From NCBI GenBank assembly GCA_013348725.1, contig CP054689.1, forward strand, positions 1,352,501-1,416,500: DNA of 64,000 nt. The letters are read 5' to 3'. Positions 39,262-47,109 of the stretch are shown here, one piece after another. The notes under the pieces were generated by a model. That model saw only the letters and a program-made list of their open reading frames with translations, had not been told where the DNA came from and ran no database searches. The stretch's first letter is position 1, and each line of letters opens with the position of its first letter. This DNA comes from Ectothiorhodospiraceae bacterium 2226. Its GTDB lineage: Bacteria > Pseudomonadota > Gammaproteobacteria > GCA-013348725. The position numbers were made by a program, and so were the translations under genes.

Positions 39262-39389
39262 GCGGGTGTCTCGGATGTCGGCGGGGCGTCCCGCCTGCTT
39301 GGCATTCCGCTCGAGGTCGTCCTCGAGGGGCCGGGATCGGCGCCCGGCGGCGTCACGCGCGGTGGAGACCGCGGCGAGGCGTGTGGGCC

Positions 39390-40040
39390 TCAATCCCAGA
39401 TGATCATCTCCACCGGCGTCGGGTTATAGGCGTTGCAGGGGTTGTTCAATTGCGGGCAGTTGGACACCAACACCTGCACGTCCATCTCGGCGCGCATCTC
39501 CACGTACTTGCCGGCCCCGGAGATGCCGTCCTCGAAGCTCAGGCCGCCGTCCGGCGTCACCGGTACGTTCATGAAGAAATTGATGTTGCTGCTCAGGTCG
39601 CGTTTGGTGATGCCACAGTCGTCGTGCTCGGCGATGATGCTGAGGAAATTGTCCCGGCAGCTGTGCATGAATTTCTTGTCGAGGCCGTAGCGCACCTGAT
39701 TCGACTCGGCGGCGCAGGCGCCGCCCAGGGTGTCGTGGCGACCGCAGGTATCGGCGGTGATGGTCAGCATCACGCGCCCTTCGTTCGACATCAACCGCGT
39801 GCCGGTGCTCAGGTAGACGTTGCCCTGGGCGTTGATCGTGTCGATGGCGCTGTAGCGTTCCTTCGGATCGGCCAGATTGAAGAACAGGGTATCGACCGCT
39901 TGGTTACCCTCCAGATCGAGGATGCGCAGGGTCTGGCCCTTCTTCAACGCCTTCATCCACGGGTCGCCGCCGGGCACCACCTCCCGATACACCGCATCCT
40001 CGATATTGCGTCGGCTCTTGATGATGTTCGGTCCGCTCAT
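39390..40040 (-). CDS. Carboxyguanidine deiminase subunit (DUF1989)
   Basis: A 216-residue DUF1989 protein, formerly 'urea carboxylase-associated protein'. Relatives form a heteromer (CgdAB) that deiminates carboxyguanidine to allophanate and ammonia. Features are [25 protein letters not shown] at the start, [19 protein letters not shown] with candidate metal/catalytic Cys and His near residue 105, and the C-terminal [17 protein letters not shown] typical of one subunit. It starts five bases after the stop of its paralogue. Which subunit is A or B is not decided here. Confidence 0.88.
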   Translation of the reverse strand: MSGPNIIKSRRNIEDAVYREVVPGGDPWMKALKKGQTLRILDLEGNQAVDTLFFNLADPKERYSAIDTINAQGNVYLSTGTRLMSNEGRVMLTITADTCGRHDTLGGACAAESNQVRYGLDKKFMHSCRDNFLSIIAEHDDCGITKRDLSSNINFFMNVPVTPDGGLSFEDGISGAGKYVEMRAEMDVQVLVSNCPQLNNPCNAYNPTPVEMIIWD

Positions 40041-40045
40041 GGCGC

Positions 40046-40777
40046 TCACCCTTGGCAGTGGTAAATGGCGGTGTTCTGGAAGGCCCGTTCGTTCTCCGGG
40101 CGCAGGCGACGGCAGTAGTCGTCTTCGGCCACCGGCGCCGCGCGGGCGATCTCCAGGCGCACCGGGCGGGGCAGGTAATCCGGCGCGGGGTCGCGCGGGT
40201 GCTGGGCGGTGTTCAGCACGACCAGGGTGTCCATCTCCGCGCGCAAGGTCACCGCGGCGCCGGGGCGCGAATTGTTCGGATCGAACTGCAGGTTGCCCAA
40301 CGCGTCGACGAACACCTTGCTGAACCAATTGAGATTCGGCACGAGATCCTGTTTGCCGAGCCCCCATTTGGCGAGCTCGATCAGGAACAGGTCGCGACCG
40401 TTGCGGTAGAACGCGTTGCGCGCCTGCTGGTAGTCGGCCTCGCCCCATTTCTGTTGCACCAGCGCCGCGTCGGATACGCCCCCCACGCTCTCGTGCCAAC
40501 CGCAGCTGTCTTCGATGATCGAGAGCATGACGCGCCCCATGTCCGAGTACAGCATGTGGCCGCGCGTCAGCTTGAAGGTGTGCTGCGCCTTGAGCACGTC
40601 GGCCATGTTGTAGCGCTCGATCAGGTTGTGCGGATTGAACAGCAGCATGCTGACGTTGGCGCCGCCTTCGGCGTCGACGAGGCGCAAGCTGTAGCCGCGC
40701 TTGATGACCATCGACCAGGCACGGCCGCCGGGCACGAGTTCGCTGTAGAGCGCCTCTCCTGTAGTCTGCGAGTTCAT
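40046..40777 (-). CDS. Carboxyguanidine deiminase subunit (DUF1989), paralogue
   Basis: A 243-residue second DUF1989 protein, the partner of the downstream paralogue in the carboxyguanidine deiminase complex. It shares the [19 protein letters not shown] opening and an [12 protein letters not shown] site corresponding to the paralogue's [11 protein letters not shown], and ends in [19 protein letters not shown]. Its ATGA start overlaps the stop of the ABC ATPase gene. Co-occurrence of both subunits with the carboxylase and AtzF is the hallmark of guanidine assimilation. Confidence 0.88.
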   Translation of the reverse strand: MNSQTTGEALYSELVPGGRAWSMVIKRGYSLRLVDAEGGANVSMLLFNPHNLIERYNMADVLKAQHTFKLTRGHMLYSDMGRVMLSIIEDSCGWHESVGGVSDAALVQQKWGEADYQQARNAFYRNGRDLFLIELAKWGLGKQDLVPNLNWFSKVFVDALGNLQFDPNNSRPGAAVTLRAEMDTLVVLNTAQHPRDPAPDYLPRPVRLEIARAAPVAEDDYCRRLRPENERAFQNTAIYHCQG

Positions 40778-41604
40778 TTCTTGCTCCTTGGTATGACGCA
40801 GGCGGCCAGGCCGCCGGGATGATCGGCATCGGGCTCCGGCGGCAGGCCCACGGCAGTGCGGATGTTCCGGTACAGCGCGTGCTCGGTGTGCCCGAGCGGA
40901 ATGTCGTGGGTGATCTGCGCGCCGTAGGCCCCCGGCGCGTGGGGATCGTCACGCAGCTTGTCGAACACCAGCAACCGGGTGCCGAGGTAAAAGCCTTCCT
41001 TCAGATCGTGGGTGATCATGAAGATGGTGAGGCCGGTGCGCTGCCATAGCTCCAGGATCAGCGCGTGCATGTCTTTGCGAATCCCGGGGTCGAGCGCGCC
41101 GAACGGCTCATCGAGCAGCAACACCTTCGGGTTTTTCATCAGCGCCTGCGCGATCGCCAGGCGCTGCTGCATACCGCCGGACAGCTCGGCCGGATACTTG
41201 TCCGCGGCCTGCGCCAGCCCCACCGCCTCCAGCATCTCCATGGCCCGCGCGCGCGCCTCGCGGCGGCGGCGGCCGAACAAGCGGCCGAACAGCGGCGAGC
41301 CCTCCAGCTCGGCGCCCAGCATGACGTTGCCGAGTGCCGTCAGGTGCGGCATGACCGAATACTTCTGAAACACCACGCCGCGGTCCGGGCCGGGCTCGGC
41401 CGGCAGCGGCGCACCGTCGAGCAGCATCTCCCCGCGGGTGGGCTGTTCCTCGCCGAGCAGCATGCGCAGGAAGGTGGTTTTGCCGCAGCCCGAGGCGCCG
41501 ACGATAGTGACGAACTCGCCCTTCTTGACGTTCAGGTTGATGTTCTCCAGCACCACCTGATCGCCGTACTCCTTCCACACGTGCTTGAGGGTGATCGCGC
41601 TCAT
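40774..41604 (-). CDS. ABC transporter ATP-binding protein (nitrate/taurine type)
   Basis: A 276-residue ATPase. Walker [10 protein letters not shown] (residues ~36-44), Q-loop in [11 protein letters not shown], signature [16 protein letters not shown] near residue 142, Walker [12 protein letters not shown] near 165 and the H-loop ITHD near 198 are all present. It belongs to the NrtD/TauB/SsuB group that works with single-permease importers. It overlaps the permease gene at TGATG and the deiminase gene at ATGA. The substrate is most likely guanidine or a related nitrogen compound (inference from operon). Confidence 0.92.
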   Translation of the reverse strand: MSAITLKHVWKEYGDQVVLENINLNVKKGEFVTIVGASGCGKTTFLRMLLGEEQPTRGEMLLDGAPLPAEPGPDRGVVFQKYSVMPHLTALGNVMLGAELEGSPLFGRLFGRRRREARARAMEMLEAVGLAQAADKYPAELSGGMQQRLAIAQALMKNPKVLLLDEPFGALDPGIRKDMHALILELWQRTGLTIFMITHDLKEGFYLGTRLLVFDKLRDDPHAPGAYGAQITHDIPLGHTEHALYRNIRTAVGLPPEPDADHPGGLAACVIPRSKK

Positions 41605-42422
41605 CAGGACCGCCCCCCGCGATACCAGGGAAAGAGCATGCGCGTGGCGAGCCGCAGGGTGAGGTCGAGCAGGACGGCCAGCAGGCTGATCCACATCACG
41701 TAGGGCAGGATCGTCTCCATGTCGAGGTAGCGGCGCACCAGGAAGATGCGGTAACCGAGCCCCTCGGTCGCGGCGATGGCCTCGGCGGCGATCAGGAACA
41801 GCCACGCCGCCCCCAGCGACAGCCGAACCGCGTCGAGCAGCCGCGGCAGCACCTGGGGCAGCACCACGCGCAAACCGATCTGCCAAGTCGACGCGCCGAG
41901 CGTCTGCGCCTTGGTGAGCTGTTCCCGGGGCAGCTCCTCCACCCGCTGCTGAATGTCACGCATGATGAAGGGCGCGATGCCGAGCACGATCAGCACCACC
42001 TTCGACAGCTCCCCCACCCCGAAGGCGATGAACACGATGGGCAGCACCGCGAGCGGAGGGATCATGGAGACCACCGCCACGAAGGGAGAGAAGGTCCGCC
42101 GAACGAACGGAATCAGCCCGGTCGCGACGCCGACCGCCAGGCCGAGCAGCGCGCTGATCAGCACCCCGAGGCCCAGGCGGGACAGGCTCGCCTGCGTGTC
42201 GACCCACAGCACGATGTCACCCGTGCGTCGGTTCTCCACCGTTGCCAGGCGATGAAAGGACTCCCCCATCGCGCTCAGCGAGGGCAGCAGGCGATCGTCG
42301 GGGTTCTCGGCCAGGCGCGCCGTCGAGGCACTCAGGTAGACCAGCAGCACCAGCACGAAGGGCAACAGACCGAGAGCGAGGCTCAGCGGCCGCGTCGGGT
42401 GGCGATTGATCAAGCGCTTCAT
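41604..42422 (-). CDS. ABC transporter permease (BPD type)
   Basis: A 272-residue inner-membrane permease with about six transmembrane helices. The EAA motif region is visible as EELPREQLTKAQTLGASTWQIGLRVVLP near residues 160-190. It belongs to the TauC/SsuC/NrtB family. It lies between the substrate-binding protein (54-base gap) and the ATPase (overlapping), forming the importer of the guanidine operon. Confidence 0.92.
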   Translation of the reverse strand: MKRLINRHPTRPLSLALGLLPFVLVLLVYLSASTARLAENPDDRLLPSLSAMGESFHRLATVENRRTGDIVLWVDTQASLSRLGLGVLISALLGLAVGVATGLIPFVRRTFSPFVAVVSMIPPLAVLPIVFIAFGVGELSKVVLIVLGIAPFIMRDIQQRVEELPREQLTKAQTLGASTWQIGLRVVLPQVLPRLLDAVRLSLGAAWLFLIAAEAIAATEGLGYRIFLVRRYLDMETILPYVMWISLLAVLLDLTLRLATRMLFPWYRGGRS

Positions 42423-42475
42423 GGGAGCGTTCCGGTGGCGTAGGCGGCAGGTGAGCGGGGCACGGGGCCGGCCCG

Positions 42476-43558
42476 TCAGAGCTTGCCTTCGGCGGCGAGG
42501 CGCATGTACTCGGAGGTAAAGCGCAAGCGCACGTTGTCCGGGCTGCCCAGAATCGAGCCGTCGGCAAACTCGATGCCGACGAAGTCCGGGTTGCGTGCGC
42601 CCTCGCCCAGCAGGCCATGCGTGAAGGCGAACTGGCGCACGCGGTCCATCGTGATGCGCGGCTGATCACCCTCGGTGAAGGCCGCGGCCTCCTCGGCGCT
42701 GTAGAACATGCGCGTCGACGCCAGCTGGGCCTCGTAACCGGCCAGATCGGTACCCGACGCCTCGGCCATCTCGGTGCGTGCCGCGCGTCCCTCGGCGCCC
42801 TCCTCGCGCATGATGCCCATGATTTCGTACCAGGCACCGGCGAGCGCCTTGCCGAGCTTCGGATTGGCCTTGAGCGTCTCGGTGTTGACCACCAAAAGAT
42901 CGACGATCTCGCCCGGGATCTGCGCCGAGTCGAACACCACGTTGGCATCGGGCGTCCGGCGCATCTCGTTGAGCTGCGGGTTCCAGGTCACCGCCGCCTG
43001 CACGCCGGACGAGGAGAAGGCGCCGACGATATCGGCGTCCGAGGTGTTGACCACGCGGATGTCGCGCTCGCGCAGCCCGACGCTCTCCAGCCCACGGGCC
43101 AGCAGATAGTGCGAGACCGACAGCTCGACCAGGTGCACGCGCTTGCCCTCGATGGCCGCGAGGCTGTCCGCGCCCTTGAGCACCACGCCGTCGTTGCCGT
43201 CGGAGAAGTCACCGACGATGAGCGCCGTGGTATCCACCCCGCCGACAGCGGGAATCGTCAGCGCGTCCATGTTGGTGGCGGTGACGCCGTCGAAGCGCCC
43301 GCCCGTGTATAGGTTGATCGACTCGATGTAGTCGTTGATCTGCACGACCTCGATCTCGATGCCGTACTTCTCGGCCCACTTGTCGACGATGCCCGAGACG
43401 TCGCCGTAGCCCCAGGGCATCCAGCCGACGTAGATACTCCATGCGATGCGGAAGCTGTCGCGCTCGTTCGCGTGGGCCGCGCCGCCCAGACCGAGGGTAA
43501 GGGCGAGTAGTCCGGCGGTAAGCAGACGCACGGGGTTGTAGCGGTGACGCTGGCTCAT
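42476..43558 (-). CDS. ABC transporter substrate-binding protein of guanidine operon
   Basis: A 360-residue periplasmic receptor, first gene of the operon. A signal peptide (RLLTAGLLALTLGLGGAAHA) precedes a NrtA/TauA-like type II binding fold (FRIAWSIYVGWMPWGYGD; NLYTGGRFDGVTATNMDALTIP). GAGGAGGG lies just before the ATG, and the riboswitch is 52 bases upstream. A GC-rich inverted repeat follows the stop and may reduce read-through into the permease. The ligand is inferred from the operon to be guanidine or a related compound. Confidence 0.88.
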   Translation of the reverse strand: MSQRHRYNPVRLLTAGLLALTLGLGGAAHANERDSFRIAWSIYVGWMPWGYGDVSGIVDKWAEKYGIEIEVVQINDYIESINLYTGGRFDGVTATNMDALTIPAVGGVDTTALIVGDFSDGNDGVVLKGADSLAAIEGKRVHLVELSVSHYLLARGLESVGLRERDIRVVNTSDADIVGAFSSSGVQAAVTWNPQLNEMRRTPDANVVFDSAQIPGEIVDLLVVNTETLKANPKLGKALAGAWYEIMGIMREEGAEGRAARTEMAEASGTDLAGYEAQLASTRMFYSAEEAAAFTEGDQPRITMDRVRQFAFTHGLLGEGARNPDFVGIEFADGSILGSPDNVRLRFTSEYMRLAAEGKL

Positions 43559-43610
43559 GGTCCCTCCTCAGGGTTGTCGGGCGTCGAAGCGCAAGGAGAA
43601 TCACTATCGA

Positions 43611-43703
43611 TCTCCCGGGCTTTTATCCCTCCGTGTAACCTCCTGCGAGGTCGGCAGCTCTCGGACCAGCCATCCGCGCCGCGGACCGGAACCCTAGCCA
43701 CCC
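43611..43703 (-). ncRNA. Guanidine-I (ykkC) riboswitch aptamer
   Basis: The leader of the operon, read on the minus strand, contains the conserved ykkC blocks in the correct order: CTAGGGTTCCGG (43697 down), TGGTCCGAGAG, ACACGGAGGGA and AAAAGCCCGGGAGA (ending at 43611). A variable stem ACCTC-GCAG-GAGGT lies between the second and third blocks. These are the signature segments of the class that binds guanidinium. The aptamer ends 52 bases before the start codon, with no T-run after it, so control is probably at translation or by Rho. Confidence 0.93.
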
Positions 43704-43762
43704 ATTGCCAAGCTGTTATGAAGCAAGCGACGCACAGTGATTCTCTTGCTCAGTCGAAGCGG

Positions 43763-43779
43763 AGCAAGATCGGGGCCAA
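43763..43779 (-). promoter_or_regulatory. Candidate sigma-54 promoter (-24/-12)
   Basis: Minus strand TTGGCCCCGATCTTGCT: GG and GC are separated by exactly ten bases, and TTGCT fits the -12 box. It departs from TGGCACG at two positions. Transcription would start near 43752 and run into the guanidine riboswitch about 50 bases later. Confidence 0.6.
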
Positions 43780-43843
43780 CCGGCACCGGCACGCCGTCGC
43801 GGTACCTTGGCGCCACATGCGGGGATCAATACCGGATGCGCGC

Positions 43844-43859
43844 GCACCGTGTCGGTGCA
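43844..43859. promoter_or_regulatory. Candidate NtrC binding site
   Basis: GCACCGTGTCGGTGCA contains the palindrome GCACC-N5-GGTGC, matching the NtrC consensus TGCACC-N5-GGTGCA at all but one end base. It is centred about 100 bases upstream of the predicted sigma-54 start, the usual enhancer distance. Confidence 0.6.
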
Positions 43860-43966
43860 GCGCCGATTGGCGTGCGCCCCGCCCTGGTGCGCCGCGCCTG
43901 ATCCGGCGCCGATCGCAGCGCCTATAGTGAAAACGCCGGTCAATGCACGACACCCGGGAGGACATC

Positions 43967-44347
43967 ATGCGAACCGCCAATCCGGTTATCTGGTTCGAGA
44001 TCTACGTGGACGACATGGCGCGCGCCAAGACGTTCTACCAGCACATGCTCGGGGTCGAACTCGAGAAGCTCGACAGCCCCGACGCCGACATGGAGATGTG
44101 GGCCTTCCCCATGCAGGAGAACGGGACAGGCGCCGCGGGCGCCCTGTCCAAGATGGACGGCGTCCGTCCGGGCGGCGGCGGCACGCTGATCTATTTCTCC
44201 TGCGAGGACTGCGCGGTCGAGGCCCGGCGCGCGGCAGAACACGGCGGGCGCATCGTGCAGGACAAGTTCGCGATCGGCCCCTACGGTCACATCGCCATCG
44301 TGAACGACACCGAAGGCAACATCATCGGGCTGCACTCGATGCAGTGA
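43967..44347 (+). CDS. VOC (glyoxalase-like) superfamily protein
   Basis: A 126-residue single VOC unit: NPVIWFEIYVDDMARAKTFYQHMLG at the start, then EMWAFPMQ, GGTLIYFSCEDC and NDTEGNIIGLHSM. Such small proteins are metal-dependent dioxygenase, isomerase or resistance folds; no specific activity can be assigned. The start with GGGAGGA before it (MRTANPV) is preferred over an ATG 24 bases upstream. It is divergent from the guanidine operon and convergent with an MFS gene. Confidence 0.8.
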   Translation: MRTANPVIWFEIYVDDMARAKTFYQHMLGVELEKLDSPDADMEMWAFPMQENGTGAAGALSKMDGVRPGGGGTLIYFSCEDCAVEARRAAEHGGRIVQDKFAIGPYGHIAIVNDTEGNIIGLHSMQ

Positions 44348-44369
44348 TCAGACGCGGGCAGCGCGGCGC

Positions 44370-45554
44370 TCAGCCCGGTGCACGCGCGGCGCGGCGCGCG
44401 AAGATGAGCAGCAACAGCGCGGAGAGGCCGGTCAGCCCGGCCGAGGTGAGGAACGCGACCTCCATGCTCACCCACTCCCACAGCACCCCGAACAGCACCG
44501 CGCCCGGCAGCGCGGCGAGGCCGCTCAGCATGTGGTACACGCCGAATGCGGTGCCGCGCTGGCCTTCCGGGGTGTAGTCGCCAATCAGGGCGCGCTCGGC
44601 GCCCTCGGTGGCGGCGAGTGTGGCCGCGTATAGCAGGAACAGCCCCCAGGTCCACGCCGCGCCCGGCGGCGCGAGCGCCAGCGCCACCAGCACCAGCAGG
44701 CGCGCGCTCCAGCCGCCCAGCACCACTGGCAGGCGCCCGAGCGTGTCGGACAGGCCGCCCAGCGGGTAGGCCACCAGCGCCTTGACCGCATGCGCCGCGG
44801 CCCACAGCAGCGGCACCCACACCAGCTCCAGCCCGCGCGCGCTGGCCCAAAGCACCAGGAAGGCCTCGGGCGCGGTGGCGAGCGCGAGCCCCCCGGCCGC
44901 CACCACCATGCCGCGCACGCGCGCATCCAGCACCCGCCAGCGCAGCGGCGCGTAGGCGCTGGGCGGCGGCGCCGGCGGCGAGGCGGTGCCGAACATTAGC
45001 AGCAGGATCACCAGCAGGCCCGGCACGGCCGAGGCGAGGAACACCTCGCGCATCTCCAGGCCGAGGCCGAGCAGCGCAAAGGCGAGCAGCGGGCCCAGCA
45101 TCGCGCCGGTATGGTCCAGCGCCCGGTGGAAGCCGAACGCCTGGCCGCGGTGCGCCTGGGCGACCGAGGCAGCCAGCCAGGCGTCGCGCGGCGCGGTGCG
45201 CAGCCCCTTGCCGATGCGGTCCATGAAGCGCAGCCCCAGCACCCAGCCCCAGTTCAAGGCCAGCGCGATCAGCGGGCGCACCGCGTTGGACAAGCCGTAG
45301 CCGCCCACCACCAGCGGCTTGATGCGCCAGCCACGGTCGGCCAGGCGCCCGGCGATGAGCTTCATCAGGCTGGAGGTGGCCTCGGCGACGCCCTCGACCA
45401 GCCCCACCACCGCCGGCCCGGCGCCCAGCACCAGGGTGAGGAACACCGGCAACAGCGGCGCGATCATCTCGCTGGCCGCGTCGTTCAGCAGCGAGGCCAG
45501 CCCCAGCACCACCACCACGCGCGGCAGCGCGAACACGGCCCACGGGTGCCTCAT
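44370..45554 (-). CDS. Major facilitator superfamily transporter
   Basis: A 394-residue membrane protein with about twelve hydrophobic segments. The opening LGLASLLNDAASEMIAPLLPVF and the loop GRLADRGWRIKPLVVGGY match an MFS subfamily of unknown substrate. RIGKGLRTAPRDAWLAAS fits the conserved loop between helices 4 and 5. MRHPWAVF with GAGGAC upstream is the likely start. A 26-residue upstream extension is Gly/Glu-rich and unlikely to be translated. Confidence 0.85.
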   Translation of the reverse strand: MRHPWAVFALPRVVVVLGLASLLNDAASEMIAPLLPVFLTLVLGAGPAVVGLVEGVAEATSSLMKLIAGRLADRGWRIKPLVVGGYGLSNAVRPLIALALNWGWVLGLRFMDRIGKGLRTAPRDAWLAASVAQAHRGQAFGFHRALDHTGAMLGPLLAFALLGLGLEMREVFLASAVPGLLVILLLMFGTASPPAPPPSAYAPLRWRVLDARVRGMVVAAGGLALATAPEAFLVLWASARGLELVWVPLLWAAAHAVKALVAYPLGGLSDTLGRLPVVLGGWSARLLVLVALALAPPGAAWTWGLFLLYAATLAATEGAERALIGDYTPEGQRGTAFGVYHMLSGLAALPGAVLFGVLWEWVSMEVAFLTSAGLTGLSALLLLIFARRAARAPG

Positions 45555-45724
45555 CGGCCCGTCCTCGCCTTGCCGCTCGCCCCCGTCGGCCGCTTCGCAT
45601 CCATGCCCGCGCTCCCCTTGGCGATCCCTCAAACTGTCGTCCGCCGGGTGCTCACTGTCGAGGCGCGGTACGGGGCTCTGCTATCACTGAAGGCAAGCTC
45701 TGATCAATGCGGAGCTTCCCGCAG

Positions 45725-45762
45725 CACAGAGGCACAGAGGCACAGAGGCACACAGGCACAGG
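45725..45762. repeat. Eight-base microsatellite
   Basis: CACAGAGG is repeated three times exactly, followed by CACACAGG and CACAGG. It lies just upstream of the 114-bp tandem repeat array and has no visible coding role. Confidence 0.85.
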
Positions 45763-45764
45763 AT

Positions 45765-46214
45765 GTGCCGCCGTGATCGACGGCTGGAAGCCGTTGGTCA
45801 CGAAGCAGAGCGAAAACCGCGCTTTTCGCTCCGCGTGGTCTGAGCCATCCAGGATGGATGGATTCAGACCTACAAACGGTGCCGCCGTGATCGACGGCTG
45901 CAAGCCGTTGCTCACGAAGCAGAGCGAAAACCACGCTTTTCGCTCTGCGTGGTCTGAGCCATCCAGGATGGATGGATTCAGACCTACAAACGGTGCCGCC
46001 GTGATCGACGGCTGCAAGCCGTTGCTCACGAAGCAGAGCGAAAACCGCGCTTTTCGCTCCGCGTGGTCTGAGCCATCCAGGATGGATGGATTCAGACCTA
46101 CAAACGGTGCCGCCGTGATCGACGGCTAAAAGCCGTTGATCACGAAGCGAAGCGGAAACCGCGCTTTTCGCTGCGCGTGGTCTGAGATATCCAGGATGGA
46201 TTTACTCAGACCTT
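45765..46214. repeat. Four tandem copies of a 114-bp structured repeat
   Basis: Units begin at 45765, 45879, 45993 and 46107, a period of exactly 114 bases; the fourth unit is divergent. Each contains three inverted repeats: ACGGCT..AGCCGT (near base 15), a 12-bp arm GCAGAGCGAAAA..TTTTCGCTCTGC (near base 40; perfect in unit 2), and CCATC-CAG-GATGG (near base 82). The period keeps a reading frame open through the first three units, but the composition looks structural rather than protein-coding. A single inverted copy lies at 50552-50656. The rest of the 686-bp gap between MFS and primase genes shows nothing else. Confidence 0.88.
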
Positions 46215-46240
46215 CCGAGGGAGCGGCAGGCGAGGCGACC

Positions 46241-47023
46241 ATGGACACACGCATCGAACAGGCGGCACTCGGCTATCTCGCACGCGGTTGGTCCGTCGTT
46301 CCGCTGCGCCCGCGGGACAAGCGCCCGATCCTGCGCTGGCAGGACTTCCAGCACCGGCACCCCGACCCGGACGAGGTGCGCGGCTGGTACCGCCACTGGC
46401 CGGAGGCCAACGTCGGCGTGGTCACCGGCGCGATCTCCGGGCTGGTGGTGGTGGACGTCGACCCGCGCCACGGCGGCGAGGACAGCCTGGCCGAGCTGGT
46501 GCACACCTACGGCCCGTTGCCGCAGACCGCGGAGGCGGTCACCGGCGGCGGCGGGCGGCACCTCTACTTCGCGCACGCGGGGCGCCCGGTACATAACCGC
46601 GCGGGCGTCGCGCCCGGCATCGACCTGCGCGGCGACGGCGGCTACATCGTGGCGCCGCCCTCGCGCCACCCCGCGGGCGGCTGGTATGCGTGGGTGCCGG
46701 GCAGCGCGCCGGAGGCGGTGGCGCTGGCGCCGCTGCCGCGCTGGCTGCCGGCGCGGGAGGCGGGCCGCGGCGGGCGCCTGGGTCACCCCGTGAGCTACTG
46801 GCGCGACCTGGCGCGCGAGGGCGTGGCCGAAGGCGCGCGCAACAGCACCCTCGCCTCCTTCGCGGGGCATTTGCTGTGGCACGGGGTGGACCCCGACGTC
46901 GCGCTGGAGCTGCTGCTGTGCTGGAACCGCGTGCGCTGTCGCCCGCCGCTGGCGGACGAGGAGGTGATCGGCGTGCTCGAGAGCATCACGCGCCTGCACC
47001 GCAACGGGGGCGACGCGCGGTAG
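46241..47023 (+). CDS. PrimPol-type DNA primase/polymerase with PriCT-like domain
   Basis: A 260-residue protein. Residues 1-175 are a bifunctional primase-polymerase N-terminal domain: GWSVVPLRPRDKRPI, the catalytic VVVDVDPRHGG (two Asp) near residue 70 and GGGGRHLYFAH near 103. Residues ~185-258 match a primase C-terminal 1 domain (ARNSTLASFAGHLLWHGVD ... VLESITRLHR). Such proteins usually come from plasmids, phages or integrated elements. Here it stands alone, with no helicase or integrase, just downstream of the tandem repeat array. GAGG nine bases upstream supports the start. Confidence 0.83.
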   Translation: MDTRIEQAALGYLARGWSVVPLRPRDKRPILRWQDFQHRHPDPDEVRGWYRHWPEANVGVVTGAISGLVVVDVDPRHGGEDSLAELVHTYGPLPQTAEAVTGGGGRHLYFAHAGRPVHNRAGVAPGIDLRGDGGYIVAPPSRHPAGGWYAWVPGSAPEAVALAPLPRWLPAREAGRGGRLGHPVSYWRDLAREGVAEGARNSTLASFAGHLLWHGVDPDVALELLLCWNRVRCRPPLADEEVIGVLESITRLHRNGGDAR

Positions 47024-47109
47024 GCCCGCGCGGGCGTGATAGGCTTTTTCGGCACACGTTACCCGCGCGCGCCGCGTGCGCGCCGAGCAGAACCGATCAA
47101 GGAGATCCC

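Noticed and set aside
35866-39429. Nearly 1200-codon open frame opposite the carboxylase gene
   Set aside because: The carboxylase on the minus strand has complete domain motifs. The opposite frame is His/Arg/Leu-rich shadow sequence.
45707-46129. Protein with 38-residue repeats encoded by the tandem array
   Set aside because: Unit composition is dominated by inverted repeats, the fourth unit contains an in-frame stop, and there is no convincing start signal.
45765-46214. CRISPR array
   Set aside because: Units are contiguous 114-bp repeats without unique spacers, and no cas genes are present.
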